Of a stretch of DNA of 64,000 bases, positions 7,770 through 16,644 are shown piece by piece; the first letter of the stretch is position 1; the number at the start of each line of letters is the position of its first letter. This DNA is from Hyphomicrobiaceae bacterium (lineage in GTDB: Bacteria; Pseudomonadota; Alphaproteobacteria; Rhizobiales; Hyphomicrobiaceae), in contig JAKFWF010000049.1 of NCBI GenBank assembly GCA_021730785.1, forward strand, positions 62,001-126,000, written 5' to 3'. The notes under the pieces were generated by a model that was given only the letters and a program-made list of their open reading frames with translations, ran no database searches and had not been told where the DNA came from. Position numbers and translations under genes: made by a program.

Positions 7770-8411
7770 TTACCTGGCGACGCCTGAGTGCGCGTTCGCG
7801 TGATTGGTTTCGATCTCGCGCACTTTGTCGGCGACTTCGCGGCGGAAGACATCGACGTCGACCTTGGCGATGAAGGCTGGAATGTTGCCCCACATGGCGT
7901 GGTAGCCGTAGTGCCCGTTGCGCATCTCGTCGACTGCGGCTTCGCGGCTCCAATTTTCGTAGGCCATGCGATAAAGGGCGGTGACGAGACCGCTGCGGTC
8001 GGCTCCGTGCTGGCAATGCAGCAGGACGGGGCCGCGGCGCCCGGCAACTTCGATTTCAGCCAGTGTGCGCACGAGATCCACCTGCTTGGTGTTCCAGGTC
8101 TTGATCGGGATCGAAATGACGACCAGCGGCGTGCCGGCGACCTTCTTGCGATCGCTATGGAAGGCGCGCAACGTCACGACCGTCTTGATGCCGAGGGCAG
8201 CAGGTAGCGCCGCAAAGCCGGACTTCGAGGGTTGCGCGCTGCGATAGAACAGGGGCGTGACGCGGTGCAGGTTGGGCACGCCGCCGACCTGCACCCGCAC
8301 GGCCCAGTTCGCCGGTCTGACGGCAGCGATCGGGCGCGTTCTCACGGGTTGTCTGAGCCTTGAACACGGAACGGACCGTTGGCACGGAGCATCGGCATCA
8401 GCCTCCGTCAT
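7770..8411 (-). CDS. Dual-specificity / tyrosine-type protein phosphatase
   Basis: Cysteine-dependent phosphatase of 213 residues. The P-loop is HCQHGADRSG, the HCx5R(S/T) motif with catalytic Cys and Arg, near residue 135. The general-acid region is probably the IPIKTWNT segment. The N-terminal part (LYRSAQPSKSGF, IKTVVTLR) matches the DSP family seen in bacterial Tyr phosphatases. The start codon overlaps the stop of the upstream NDUFA9-like gene by 4 bases (ATGA), so the two are translationally coupled. The cellular substrate is unknown; lipid phosphates are also possible. Confidence 0.85.
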   Translation of the reverse strand: MTEADADAPCQRSVPCSRLRQPVRTRPIAAVRPANWAVRVQVGGVPNLHRVTPLFYRSAQPSKSGFAALPAALGIKTVVTLRAFHSDRKKVAGTPLVVISIPIKTWNTKQVDLVRTLAEIEVAGRRGPVLLHCQHGADRSGLVTALYRMAYENWSREAAVDEMRNGHYGYHAMWGNIPAFIAKVDVDVFRREVADKVREIETNHANAHSGVAR

Positions 8412-9391
8412 CCCTTATAGTGCGAGTATTGCCCGCGCGGCTTGAAGCGTTCGAGATAGGCCGGCACGATCGAACCGCAGGCATGGGGTGCCGTGACGCC
8501 AAGCCCTGCCAGAGTCCGCCCCTCCTTCTTGGCCGCCTCGCTCACCACGTTGTCGCGCTGCAGGAGACGCACCTGGTCTACCGTGATCGGCCGCAGCGCG
8601 TTGGGTAGCGGCTTGGTCATCAGCGCCTGGAGCTTGGCGGCCCAGAACGGCAATGGGAGATAGACGCGCCGGCGCTCGGTCCACGTCTGGGTCTTGTCGA
8701 GCAACTGGCGGAAGGTGAGCACTTCCGGCCCGCCGATCTCATAGATCCGACCAGGCGTCCCCTGGCCCGCCGCTGCGGCCGCGATCGCCGCCGCGAGGTC
8801 GCCGACGAACACGGGCTGGAAGCGCGTCTTGCCACCGCCGATCAGGGGCAGGAACGGCGACATCCCGGCGAGCGCGGCAAAGCGGTTGAAAAACGCGTCC
8901 TCGGGGCCGAACACGATCGACGGGCGCAATATGATCGCATCCGGGAACTCTTCCAGCATGCCGGCTTCGCCCTCGGCCTTGGTGCGGGCGTAGGCGGCCG
9001 GTGACTTGCGGTCGGCGCCGATCGCCGAAACATGGATCACGCGACTTGCGCCGGCTTGCCGTGCCGCCTTGGCGATCACGCGCGCGCCCGCCGCCTGCAC
9101 TGCTTCGAACGATTGGTTGCCGGATGGCGCCAGAATGCCGACGAGGTTGATCACCACATCGGCACCGGCGCAGGCGGCGGCGACCGATTCGGGATAGCGC
9201 AAATTCGCCTGCACGCTGTGGATCTGGCCAACCGTGCCCATCGGTTGCAGGTGGCCGGCAAGATCGGGCCGGCGCACCGCTGCCCGCACCCGCCAGCCCG
9301 CTTTCGCCAGCGCGCGCACCGTGTGCCGCCCGACGAAGCCCGAGCCGCCAAATACCGTCGCCAGTCCGCCACCGTCGCGCATCGCAGTCAT
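8408..9391 (-). CDS. Complex I NDUFA9-subunit-family NAD(P)-binding protein
   Basis: Atypical SDR of 327 residues with VFGGSGFVGRHTVRAL at the N-terminus (Rossmann GxxGxxG), DVVINLVGIL, HVSAIGAD and AYARTKAEGE, followed by LRPSIVFGPEDAFFNRF. These features define the family that includes NDUFA9/39 kDa of respiratory complex I and its bacterial homologues. In bacteria it is not a stable complex I subunit; roles in quinone or lipid chemistry have been proposed. The active-site Tyr is in AYARTK. Its stop overlaps the following phosphatase gene. Confidence 0.88.
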   Translation of the reverse strand: MTAMRDGGGLATVFGGSGFVGRHTVRALAKAGWRVRAAVRRPDLAGHLQPMGTVGQIHSVQANLRYPESVAAACAGADVVINLVGILAPSGNQSFEAVQAAGARVIAKAARQAGASRVIHVSAIGADRKSPAAYARTKAEGEAGMLEEFPDAIILRPSIVFGPEDAFFNRFAALAGMSPFLPLIGGGKTRFQPVFVGDLAAAIAAAAAGQGTPGRIYEIGGPEVLTFRQLLDKTQTWTERRRVYLPLPFWAAKLQALMTKPLPNALRPITVDQVRLLQRDNVVSEAAKKEGRTLAGLGVTAPHACGSIVPAYLERFKPRGQYSHYKG

Positions 9392-9511
9392 CAGGATCGT
9401 CTCATCGTTGCAGCTCGTCTTTCCGCTGCTGGCTTATACGATGAAGATGGTCACTGAAAAGCACGCAATCGCAGCGCCCGACGCAATGGTGGCCGCAGCC
9501 TCCTGTGCAGC

Positions 9512-10279
9512 TCAACTGCGGAATGCGCCGCCGCCGTCGACGTCGATCGTGGCGCCGCTGACGTAGCCGCAGGCCGGAGAGGCGAGGAAGGCCGCCATGT
9601 TGCCGATCTCGTCCGGCTCGGCCATGCGGTCGAGCGGCAGCTTGCCGAGCAGTTCCTCCCAGCGGCTCTCGTCGCCGAAATTGGTCTGCGCCCGCGCCTT
9701 CGTCAGCGTGATGATGCGGTCGGTGCGGGTCGCGGCCGGGTTGATCGCGAAGATGCGTACGCCCCAGTCGACGGCCTTGCCGCCAACGGCGCCGGTGAAG
9801 GCCATGAGGGCTGCATTGCCGGTCGCGCCGCAGATGTAGTCGTAGCGTGGGCTGCGTCCGGCCGAGCCGGTGATGTTGACGATGGTGCCGGACTTGCGCT
9901 CCTTCATTTTCGCCAGGTACAGCTGTGTCATGTGGATATACCCCATGACCTTCAGGTTCCACGCCTCCTGCCAGCGCTCCATGGTCATGTCGAGCAGGCC
10001 ACCACCGGGGATCGCGCCGGCGTTGTTGACCAGGATCGTGACGTCGGGATAGGTGCTCGCCACCCGCAGCCGTTCGGCCGGGTTCGACAGGTCGGCGGCA
10101 CACGTCTCGATCGGCCCGAGCGCCTTCAGCTCGGCCGCGGTCGATGCGAGGCGCGCCGCATCGCGCGACACGAGGATGACCGAGCAGCCCTCCTGCAGGA
10201 ACACCCGGCCGCACGAGGCGCCGATGCCCTTGGAGCCACCGGTGACGAGAACGCGATTGCCTTTGAGACGCAGATCCAT
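9512..10279 (-). CDS. SDR family protein with a non-canonical active site
   Basis: A 255-residue SDR with normal cofactor features: TGGSKGIGASCG at residues 13-24, DLSNPAE, LVNNAGAIPGGG and a C-terminal VSGATIDVDGGG. Where classical SDRs have YxxxK, this one has the segment YICGATGNAALMAFT. Aligning back from the LMAFT helix puts Gly at the Tyr position and Asn at the Lys position. It may use another Tyr, or may not be a conventional oxidoreductase. The following gene encodes an AhpD-like protein upstream at 10302, 22 bases away, so they probably form an operon. Confidence 0.82.
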   Translation of the reverse strand: MDLRLKGNRVLVTGGSKGIGASCGRVFLQEGCSVILVSRDAARLASTAAELKALGPIETCAADLSNPAERLRVASTYPDVTILVNNAGAIPGGGLLDMTMERWQEAWNLKVMGYIHMTQLYLAKMKERKSGTIVNITGSAGRSPRYDYICGATGNAALMAFTGAVGGKAVDWGVRIFAINPAATRTDRIITLTKARAQTNFGDESRWEELLGKLPLDRMAEPDEIGNMAAFLASPACGYVSGATIDVDGGGAFRS

Positions 10280-10301
10280 GGGTCGGTTTCCTGAAGTTGA
10301 T

Positions 10302-10853
10302 CTATTCCGCCGCAGCCTGGGCGTCGGCGCTCTGCCCGGCGTCCAGCTGCAGGATGTCGTTGAAGCGATTGAACGCGCCGCACAGCGCCGTGCGCCAGGT
10401 CATCTCGACGATCTGGGCTTGCGTGAAGTGGGCGTGCAGCCGTGTGAAGATCTCGTCGCGCGTGCGGTTCCAGTCGTTGGTGACGGCAATCGCGTATTCG
10501 ACCACCAGCTTGTCGACGTCGTCTAGCTCGGGATGGGTCGCGTAGTCGAGCAACGTCTGGGCGCCCGCCTCGCTGATGCCGGCGACCGCAAGCTTCGGTG
10601 CGTGGTGAGCGACGCAGTAGTGGCACTTGTTGATCAGCGACACGGTGACGATGCACAGCTCGAGATAGCGCTTCGGCAGCACCGCTTCGTCGGCGAGCGA
10701 GGTCAACAGGCGCCAAGTATGCTCGAAGATCGGCGGGCGATGGGCCATCACGCCGGCCTGGTCGGCGAAGTCGCCGTAGGTTGTCATCCTGTCCCACAGC
10801 GGGCCAAGCGCAGGGGGCAGATCGGCCTTGTCCAGAACCGTGATGCGCGGCAT
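10302..10853 (-). CDS. Carboxymuconolactone decarboxylase / AhpD-like protein
   Basis: All-helical CMD-family protein of 183 residues. The CxxC redox motif and following His are in NKCHYCVAHHAPKLA (about residues 75-89), which is the AhpD-type arrangement rather than the true decarboxylase type. Such proteins are peroxidase reductants or act in degradation pathways. It is the first gene of a likely two-gene leftward unit with the divergent SDR at 9512-10279, which suggests a joint catabolic role. I see no operator. The 130-base interval to DUF2244 carries no gene. Confidence 0.88.
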   Translation of the reverse strand: MPRITVLDKADLPPALGPLWDRMTTYGDFADQAGVMAHRPPIFEHTWRLLTSLADEAVLPKRYLELCIVTVSLINKCHYCVAHHAPKLAVAGISEAGAQTLLDYATHPELDDVDKLVVEYAIAVTNDWNRTRDEIFTRLHAHFTQAQIVEMTWRTALCGAFNRFNDILQLDAGQSADAQAAAE

Positions 10854-10983
10854 GGCAATGTCCGGTGTTGAGAGTGTAAACGGCGGCGGTTACGCATGGT
10901 AATCGCCCACGACCGGCGCGGATAGCCATCGCGACGTAATGATTGCGGGCGCCAGATCTGCGATCCGTGCGACGCTGTAGCAC

Positions 10984-11481
10984 TCAAAAGCCGGTCGCCC
11001 GGCGCGTCCGCACCAGAGCCGTCCGCAGCGCCTGGGCGAACGCGCGCCGCTCGTCGTCGTTCATGAAGCGGCCGAAGATGAGGCGCTGGTTGTGGTGGGC
11101 GAGGATCAGCTCGGTGCGCCCGTCATGGTGCTCGTTGAGGTCGACTCGCACCCAATAGGGGTTGAACTCGTACGTTCGCCGCTGGCCCGAGGGCTCGACG
11201 CGCGTCACGGTGAGCTGCTGCGGCGTCAGATCGACCGTCTCAAAGCGGCGACCCGAGCGGTAGTTGAGCTTGAAGGCGACGTAGATGATCAGCACATCGA
11301 GGCCGCAGAAAATGAAGACTGGCCAGGCGCCGACGATCCAGAACGCGACTCCGACGACGAAGTTGATCAGGCACAAGATGCCCATCAATACGAGGAAGCC
11401 GGTCGGCGGCAGCGATCGGTGTGCGGTAAGGACCGCACGAAACGGCTCTGGTGCTTGATCAGCGGGTTGCGTTTCTGTCAT
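10984..11481 (-). CDS. DUF2244 domain membrane protein
   Basis: 165 residues with two adjacent transmembrane helices (about residues 28-72, GFLVLMGILCLINFVVG and VFIFCGLDVLIIYVAF) and a C-terminal PH-like soluble domain (FETVDLTPQQLTVTRVE, RTYEFNPYWVRVDL, LIFGRFMNDDERRAFA). This is the DUF2244 pattern found widely in alphaproteobacteria. The molecular function is unknown. It is divergent from nth with only 38 bases between starts, a conserved-looking neighbourhood. Confidence 0.9.
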   Translation of the reverse strand: MTETQPADQAPEPFRAVLTAHRSLPPTGFLVLMGILCLINFVVGVAFWIVGAWPVFIFCGLDVLIIYVAFKLNYRSGRRFETVDLTPQQLTVTRVEPSGQRRTYEFNPYWVRVDLNEHHDGRTELILAHHNQRLIFGRFMNDDERRAFAQALRTALVRTRRATGF

Positions 11482-11519
11482 GGGTTGAGCCTAAGCCCTC
11501 CTCCAGCGCGATAGAAGCC

Positions 11520-12266
11520 ATGCCGCCCACAAAGACCGCTTCCAAAAAGCCGCAGGCAGCACGGACTGCCACCAAGGCCATTGCGAAGAAGAAGCCGGCT
11601 GCGAAATCGAAACGTGCGCCGCAATCGAAGCTGTCGCCGGCAACCATCCACGATATTTTCCGCCGCTTCCACGCGAACGTGCCCGAGCCCAAGGGCGAAC
11701 TGGAGCATGTCAACGCCTATACGCTGCTGGTGGCCGTGGTGCTGTCGGCGCAGGCGACAGATGCTGGCGTCAACAAGGCGACGCGGGCGCTGTTCAAGGT
11801 GGCCGATACGCCGGCCAAGATGGTGGCACTCGGCGAAGATGCGGTGCGCGAGTACGTGAAGACGATCGGGCTTTACCGCAACAAGGCGAAAAACGTGATC
11901 GCGCTGTCGCAGACGCTGATCGCCGAGCATGGCGCCGAAGTACCAGCGGACCGTGATGCGCTCGTCAAGCTGCCCGGCGTCGGCCGCAAGACCGCCAACG
12001 TGGTCCTCAACATGGCCTTTGGCTTGGCCACTATGGCTGTCGACACGCACGTGTTCCGCGTCGCCAACCGTACCGGCATGGGCCCGGGCCGCGATCCCGA
12101 GGCGGTCGAAGAGGCGCTCCTGAAGGACGTGCCGGCCGAGTTCGCACTGCACGCCCACCACTGGCTGATCCTGCACGGCCGCTACACTTGCCTCGCCCGC
12201 AAGCCGCTGTGCAGCACCTGCCTGATCGCCGATCTGTGCACCTTCGATGAAAAGACGGTGCCGTGA
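11520..12266 (+). CDS. nth: Endonuclease III (DNA glycosylase/AP lyase)
   Basis: Base-excision repair enzyme that removes oxidised pyrimidines. The helix-hairpin-helix is LPGVGRKTANVVLN with the catalytic Lys, and the catalytic Asp is in AVDTHVFRV. The [4Fe-4S] cluster ligands are present as C-x6-C-x2-C-x5-C (CLARKPLCSTCLIADLC) near the C-terminus. I chose the ATG at 11520, giving 248 residues; the frame remains open further upstream but would overlap the divergent DUF2244 gene. The first 35 residues are Lys/Ala-rich and histone-tail-like, a common extension in this group. Confidence 0.96.
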   Translation: MPPTKTASKKPQAARTATKAIAKKKPAAKSKRAPQSKLSPATIHDIFRRFHANVPEPKGELEHVNAYTLLVAVVLSAQATDAGVNKATRALFKVADTPAKMVALGEDAVREYVKTIGLYRNKAKNVIALSQTLIAEHGAEVPADRDALVKLPGVGRKTANVVLNMAFGLATMAVDTHVFRVANRTGMGPGRDPEAVEEALLKDVPAEFALHAHHWLILHGRYTCLARKPLCSTCLIADLCTFDEKTVP

Positions 12267-12308
12267 CTGGCCCGATCGTTTGGTTGGAGGCCGGCGGCAC
12301 GCGCACCC

Positions 12309-12944
12309 TCAGTCCGCCACGCCGGTTTTGCCGCGCTCGGCCATGCGCGCCACGTGGAAGCGCTGGAAATTGCGATCGCTCTCGTAGACCTTGGCCCGCA
12401 CCCACACGAACAAATCGTAAAACGTCGCCGGCCCGAAGCCCAAGCTCATGCGCACGACTTCCAGCGCCTGGCCCCAGGCCGCTTTCTCGGCTGGAATCTC
12501 GTCCTTGAAGAACACGATCGTCGGCGTGAACTGGACGCCCCAGCGCTCGGCCAGCTTGGCTTCGCTCACTTTGGTGCCGTCGAAGTCGGTCACCTCGCGG
12601 GCGCCGAACAGATCGAGCTGCACAATCGCGAAGTTCTCCCGCACATAGTCATTGATGTAGCGTTGGGCGAGTACTTCGGTGTGCATCTTGGTGCAGTAGA
12701 TGCAGCCGCGCTGCTCGAAGATCACCGCGAACCGCTTGGCACCCGCCTTCGCTTCGGCGAAGTCCTCGCGCAGGTCGAGAAACGAGGTGACAGCCCACGT
12801 CTGGTGGAACATGCCATCTTCGCCGCGCTTCGCCACCACCTTAGGCTCGATAGGGCCGGCAACAGGCGGCAGCGCCGGCGGCGACTGCGCAATCGCGGTG
12901 CAAGATGCGATCAGCAGAGCCGCAATTGCGATCATGGTCCGCAT
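12309..12944 (-). CDS. Exported thioredoxin-fold protein (SoxW-like)
   Basis: A 210-residue protein beginning MRTMIAIAALLIASC, a signal peptide that ends in a possible lipobox (ASC). The start at 12944 has GGAGGA upstream. The redox motif is CIYC in RGCIYCTKMH, followed by VQLDLFG and the cis-Pro region QFTPTIVFF. This pattern matches the SoxW/thioredoxin-like family that keeps periplasmic proteins reduced. It lies 69 bases downstream of the TauE-type carrier in the same direction, which fits periplasmic sulfur handling, but direct involvement is inference. Confidence 0.85.
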   Translation of the reverse strand: MRTMIAIAALLIASCTAIAQSPPALPPVAGPIEPKVVAKRGEDGMFHQTWAVTSFLDLREDFAEAKAGAKRFAVIFEQRGCIYCTKMHTEVLAQRYINDYVRENFAIVQLDLFGAREVTDFDGTKVSEAKLAERWGVQFTPTIVFFKDEIPAEKAAWGQALEVVRMSLGFGPATFYDLFVWVRAKVYESDRNFQRFHVARMAERGKTGVAD

Positions 12945-13013
12945 GCAAGATCCTCCGGCCATTCTGGCGCTGTTATCGCACATCGACGTCGCCAGCGCAC
13001 CTGGCCACTGCGC

Positions 13014-13853
13014 TCACACAAACAGCGCGGCTGCAAACCGTGAGGCGACGAGCAGCAGGAAACAGCCGAACGCTACTTCCAGCGTCCGCTTCGAGATGCC
13101 ATGGGCGACGCGCACGCCGAGCGGCGCCGTCAAAACGCTCAACGGCGCGACGAGAGCAACCGCGATCAGGTTGACGAAGCCGAGCGATCCCGTCGGCAGC
13201 CCGCCCGCCTCGACCGCCATTCCACTGAGGTGCCAGCCGGCCCACATGAACCCCAACATGCCGGGAATGGCGATGACCGGCCCGAAGCCCGACGAGGTGC
13301 CGATCGCCTGCCGCAGCGGCCGGTCATACAGCGTCATCAACGTCGCCATGAAGGCGCCGCCGCCGATGCTCATCAGGGTCGATATCGCGCCCACCGCGAC
13401 GGCATAGGCCTCGACCAGCCGGCTGGTTGGGATTTCACGACCAAGCCGCCAGCTGTCGCGGCCAAAGAACAGCTTCGAGGACAGCACGATCGCGAAGACG
13501 ATCCACACCCACTTCAAGACTGCCGACGGGCTCGACTTGGCGATCAGGATGCCGATCACCACGCCGATCGCAACCGGCAACCACAGCCGCACGATCACGC
13601 GTTCGTCGACGCCACCCTGCGCGCGGTGCGCCTGGAACGATTTCAGCGACGTCGGGATGATGATGGCGAGCGACGTGCCGATCGACAGGTGCATGCGGAT
13701 GGCCGGATCGACACCGACGGCGGCGAACGCTTCGTACAGCACCGGCACCAGGATGCCGCCACCGCCGATGCCGAACAGGCCGGCGAGAAAGCCGGTGGCG
13801 AGCCCGCCCGCGGCCAGCAACACAAACAGTTGGGCGATCGCTACGGCGGTCAT
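13014..13853 (-). CDS. TauE/SafE family membrane carrier
   Basis: Polytopic membrane protein of 279 residues with the family signature GLFGIGGGGILVPVLY near the N-terminus and a second repeat GAISTLMSIGGGAFMATLM in the middle. About eight hydrophobic segments can be counted. Members export or import sulfite, sulfoacetate and other organosulfonates, but many are uncharacterised. Its start overlaps the dusA stop by 3 bases, so it is translationally coupled to dusA. A second TauE/SafE paralogue is at 54109-55068. Confidence 0.9.
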   Translation of the reverse strand: MTAVAIAQLFVLLAAGGLATGFLAGLFGIGGGGILVPVLYEAFAAVGVDPAIRMHLSIGTSLAIIIPTSLKSFQAHRAQGGVDERVIVRLWLPVAIGVVIGILIAKSSPSAVLKWVWIVFAIVLSSKLFFGRDSWRLGREIPTSRLVEAYAVAVGAISTLMSIGGGAFMATLMTLYDRPLRQAIGTSSGFGPVIAIPGMLGFMWAGWHLSGMAVEAGGLPTGSLGFVNLIAVALVAPLSVLTAPLGVRVAHGISKRTLEVAFGCFLLLVASRFAAALFV

Positions 13854-14887
13854 GCCTCGGCCTCGGCGGCAGGCACACGCCGCCGCTCGAGCGCTCGCTG
13901 CGCTGCGTCGGCTCGCGCCTGCTCGGTGCGTTCGATGGCCCCCTGCAGCACCTCCGGTCCAGCACCGGGCTGAGTGCCCGCCTCGCTCAGGATGCGGCGG
14001 AATATCTTGCCCCCCGCCTCGCCGTGATAGAGCCCGAGGATGTGGCGCGTGACGTTGCCGAGGCGACCACCGCTTTCGATGTGGCGCGCCACGTAGGGCA
14101 TCAGCCGCCGCAGGACTTCGGCGCGTGTCACCGGCGTGGCCCGATCGCCGAACAGTTGATGATCCACATCATGCAGCAGCCACGGCGTCTGGTAGGCCGC
14201 GCGGCCGAGCATCACGCCGTCCACGTGCCGCAGGTGGTCGGCCGCCTGCGCCAAGTCTTCGATGCCGCCGTTGATGACGACCGTCAATTCGGGGTGGGCT
14301 GACTTGAGGCGATAAACTCTTTGATAGTCGAGCGGCGGGATCTCGCGGTTTTCTTTCGGCGACAGCCCCTGCAGCCAGGCCTTGCGCGCGTGCACGATGA
14401 AGACCGTGCATCCGGCAGCGGCGACGGTCGTGACGAAGCGCTCAAAATCGGCTTCACTGTCCTGGTTATCGATACCGATGCGGCACTTGACCGTGACCGG
14501 GATGCCGACTGCCGCGCGCATGGCGGTGACGCCGGCTGCGACCAGTGCCGGCTCGGCCATCAGGCAGGCGCCGAAGTGGCCGCCCTGCACGCGGTCGGAC
14601 GGGCAGCCGACGTTGAGGTTGATCTCGTCGTAGCCGTAAGCGGCGCCGATCGCGGCGGCGTCCGCGAGTTTCGCTGGATCGGCGCCGCCGAGCTGCAAGG
14701 CCACCGGATGCTCGCATGCATCGAAGGCCAGCAAGCGGTCGCGCTTGCCATGCAGGATCGCCTCCGCCGTCACCATCTCGGTGTACAGCCGCGCACGCCG
14801 GCTCAGCAGCCGATGGAACCCCCGGCAATGCCGGTCCGTCCAATCCATCATGGGGGCGACGCAAAGCCTATGAGATTGATATAGCAC
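13850..14887 (-). CDS. dusA: tRNA-dihydrouridine synthase A
   Basis: FMN enzyme that reduces uridines in the tRNA D-loop. Motifs are LCVAPMMDWTDRHCR at the start, NLNVGCPSDRVQGG, the catalytic-Cys segment FGACLM, and INGGIEDL plus DGVMLGRAAY in the FMN phosphate site. I chose the GTG at 14887 (AGGA six bases upstream), giving 345 residues; the ATG-initiated longer frame adds an unrelated N-terminus. The 5' end of dusA is a known integration site for tyrosine-recombinase elements, and a scrap of integrase lies upstream at 15068. Confidence 0.95.
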   Translation of the reverse strand: MLYQSHRLCVAPMMDWTDRHCRGFHRLLSRRARLYTEMVTAEAILHGKRDRLLAFDACEHPVALQLGGADPAKLADAAAIGAAYGYDEINLNVGCPSDRVQGGHFGACLMAEPALVAAGVTAMRAAVGIPVTVKCRIGIDNQDSEADFERFVTTVAAAGCTVFIVHARKAWLQGLSPKENREIPPLDYQRVYRLKSAHPELTVVINGGIEDLAQAADHLRHVDGVMLGRAAYQTPWLLHDVDHQLFGDRATPVTRAEVLRRLMPYVARHIESGGRLGNVTRHILGLYHGEAGGKIFRRILSEAGTQPGAGPEVLQGAIERTEQARADAAQRALERRRVPAAEAEA

Positions 14888-15067
14888 GTTTTTCCTGTAA
14901 CACCAACAGACATACAACGAACGTGAGCACGCATTTACCCTCAGTCGTGAGTACGAACCATAAGAACCCTTGAGCGACATTGCACACGATTTGCTTACAT
15001 CCGCCTCCGTGCGCACGGCCAATTAAGAACGTTCTAAGAAGGTGCGCACCACCTTCAGAGGCGTCCC

Positions 15068-15136
15068 ATGGCAACCTTCACCAAACTTCCCTCGGGCCAA
15101 TTGCGCGCCCAGGTCCGCCGCCATGGCCGCGGCTGA
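15068..15136 (+). pseudogene. N-terminal scrap of a tyrosine recombinase (integrase)
   Basis: A 23-codon frame, ATG to TGA, encodes MATFTKLPSGQLRAQVRRHG and two more residues. Many phage-type integrases begin with a near-identical arm-binding strand (MATFTKLPSGxWRAQVRRKG). Nothing recognisable as the rest of the integrase follows. It lies about 180 bases upstream of dusA and points away from it. The assignment rests on a short match. The rest of the 14888-15318 interval shows no gene; it includes the divergent promoter zone between dusA and the ABC operon. Confidence 0.45.
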
Positions 15137-15318
15137 TGATAAAACAGGCACGCTGCCCACAATAAGGGCAGAAACTAGACAAGAAATTCCAACCTCAAAG
15201 CGCGCGAGCAGCTATCCTCCGGCATCGCTAAACTCATGCGTCCTGCGCTCTTGTCCAAGCAGTAGCGCATCATAGCTCACGAGCATCTGCACGTAGTCGA
15301 CCGAGTTAGGGAGTACCT

Positions 15319-15744
15319 GTGCCGACATCTCAACATTCCGCACTTGAAATCTCGCCCAACGCTGCCGCGGGCATTGTCGAGCAGTATCTGGCCGCTTCCA
15401 TGCTGCCGGATCCAGAGCGCGCTGCAACCTACCTGGCCCCCGGCACAAAGATTACATTCACTGGCGGGCGCATCTTCGCGCATCCTCGTGATGCGACCGC
15501 CTTTAATGCCGGGCGCTATCGTTGGGTGAAGAAGCGCATGGACCGCTTTGATGTCTGCCCCGGCTCGAACGAGACGATCGTCTACAGTGTCGGCACGCTG
15601 TTCGGGGAATGGCCGGATGGGCAGCCCTTCGAGGGTAACCGATATATCGACCGCTTCGTCGTCCGTGGTGGCAAGATCGTCGCGATGGATGTGTGGAACG
15701 ACAGCGCTGAGCGCCTGTTGACGATGCGCGGTATCAGCGCATGA
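15319..15744 (+). CDS. SnoaL/NTF2-like small protein, first gene of the ABC/amidohydrolase operon
   Basis: 141 residues beginning at a GTG with AGGGAG seven bases upstream. The pattern IVEQYLAASMLPDPERAATYLAPG, then GEWPDGQPFEGNRYIDRFVVRGGKIVAMDVW, is the cone-shaped NTF2/SnoaL fold used by ketosteroid isomerase-like enzymes and binding proteins. Its stop overlaps the next ABC gene by 4 bases (ATGA), so it belongs to the operon. Similar proteins next to amidohydrolases and ABC importers may act on the same imported compound, but the reaction is unknown. Confidence 0.82.
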   Translation: MPTSQHSALEISPNAAAGIVEQYLAASMLPDPERAATYLAPGTKITFTGGRIFAHPRDATAFNAGRYRWVKKRMDRFDVCPGSNETIVYSVGTLFGEWPDGQPFEGNRYIDRFVVRGGKIVAMDVWNDSAERLLTMRGISA

Positions 15745-16643
15745 GCACAGCCTTGGCACGTGACGCAGCGGTGCTGGATGGCGCGCGGGTGCCTGCAACC
15801 GGTATGCCAAATGGCATGCTGCCTGAGCAGACCGCGGTCGAGCTCTCCGACGTTTCGGTCACGTTTGGCAAGGGCGTGCACTCTGTGCCGGCACTCCAGC
15901 CGACCAAATTGCGGGTGCCTGACGGAGATTTCATCGCGCTCGTGGGGCCATCGGGGTGCGGCAAGTCAACGATCCTGAAACTGGTCGCAGGACTGATCGC
16001 GCCGACGTCGGGCGTGGTGCTCGTCGGTGGCCGAGAGGTCAGCGCTAAAGCACTGCGCGTCGGCATGGCGTTTCAAAATCCTACTTTGCTGCCCTGGCTG
16101 ACGATCGAAAAAAACGTAATGCTGCCGCTGAAAATCGTCGAGCCATTTCGCGCGCAGTTTCGCAGCCAGCGGAACAACAGCTTCCGCGACAAGGTCCACG
16201 CCTTGCTGGCGCAAGTTGGTCTCTCGGGCTTTGCCAACCATTTCCCCTGGCAACTTTCGGGGGGCATGCTGCAGCGCGCGAACCTCTGCCGGGCCTTGAT
16301 CCACGAGCCGCGCCTGTTGCTACTCGATGAACCGTTCGGGGCGCTCGATCAATTCACGCGCGAGGAGCTATGGGTCGTGCTGCAAGACCTATGGCAAGTG
16401 CGCCGGCCGACGGTTCTGCTGGTGACGCATGACCTCAAGGAAGCCGGTTTCCTTGCTAACCGCATTTGCGTGATGAGCGCACGACCGGGGCGCATTCTGG
16501 CCGACCGCGACGTAACATTCAAACGACCACGCACGATTGCCAACACCTTTGAGCCGGCATTCGTCACGCTCAATCAGGAGCTGCGCGAAATGATCGTAGC
16601 GGCGCGCGCACCAGCCCCAACCGGTTCGATGGGAGGGCGATGA
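15741..16643 (+). CDS. ABC transporter ATP-binding protein (nitrate/sulfonate/taurine/THI5 type)
   Basis: ATPase of 300 residues with Walker A GPSGCGKST (about residues 71-79), Q-loop FQNPTLLPWLT, signature LSGGMLQRANLCRAL, Walker B LLLLDEPFGALD and H-loop LVTHDLKEA. The first 40 residues are an extra tail. This is the SsuB/TauB/ThiZ subfamily. It starts inside the previous gene's stop and is followed after one base by the permease gene, so it is part of one transcript. Transport substrate is discussed under the amidohydrolase. Confidence 0.95.
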   Translation: MSTALARDAAVLDGARVPATGMPNGMLPEQTAVELSDVSVTFGKGVHSVPALQPTKLRVPDGDFIALVGPSGCGKSTILKLVAGLIAPTSGVVLVGGREVSAKALRVGMAFQNPTLLPWLTIEKNVMLPLKIVEPFRAQFRSQRNNSFRDKVHALLAQVGLSGFANHFPWQLSGGMLQRANLCRALIHEPRLLLLDEPFGALDQFTREELWVVLQDLWQVRRPTVLLVTHDLKEAGFLANRICVMSARPGRILADRDVTFKRPRTIANTFEPAFVTLNQELREMIVAARAPAPTGSMGGR

Positions 16644-16644
16644 C

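Noticed and set aside
14888-15067. N-terminal extension of dusA in the ATG-initiated frame
   Set aside because: It has no similarity to DusA and would cover the likely promoter; the GTG at 14887 gives the normal length.
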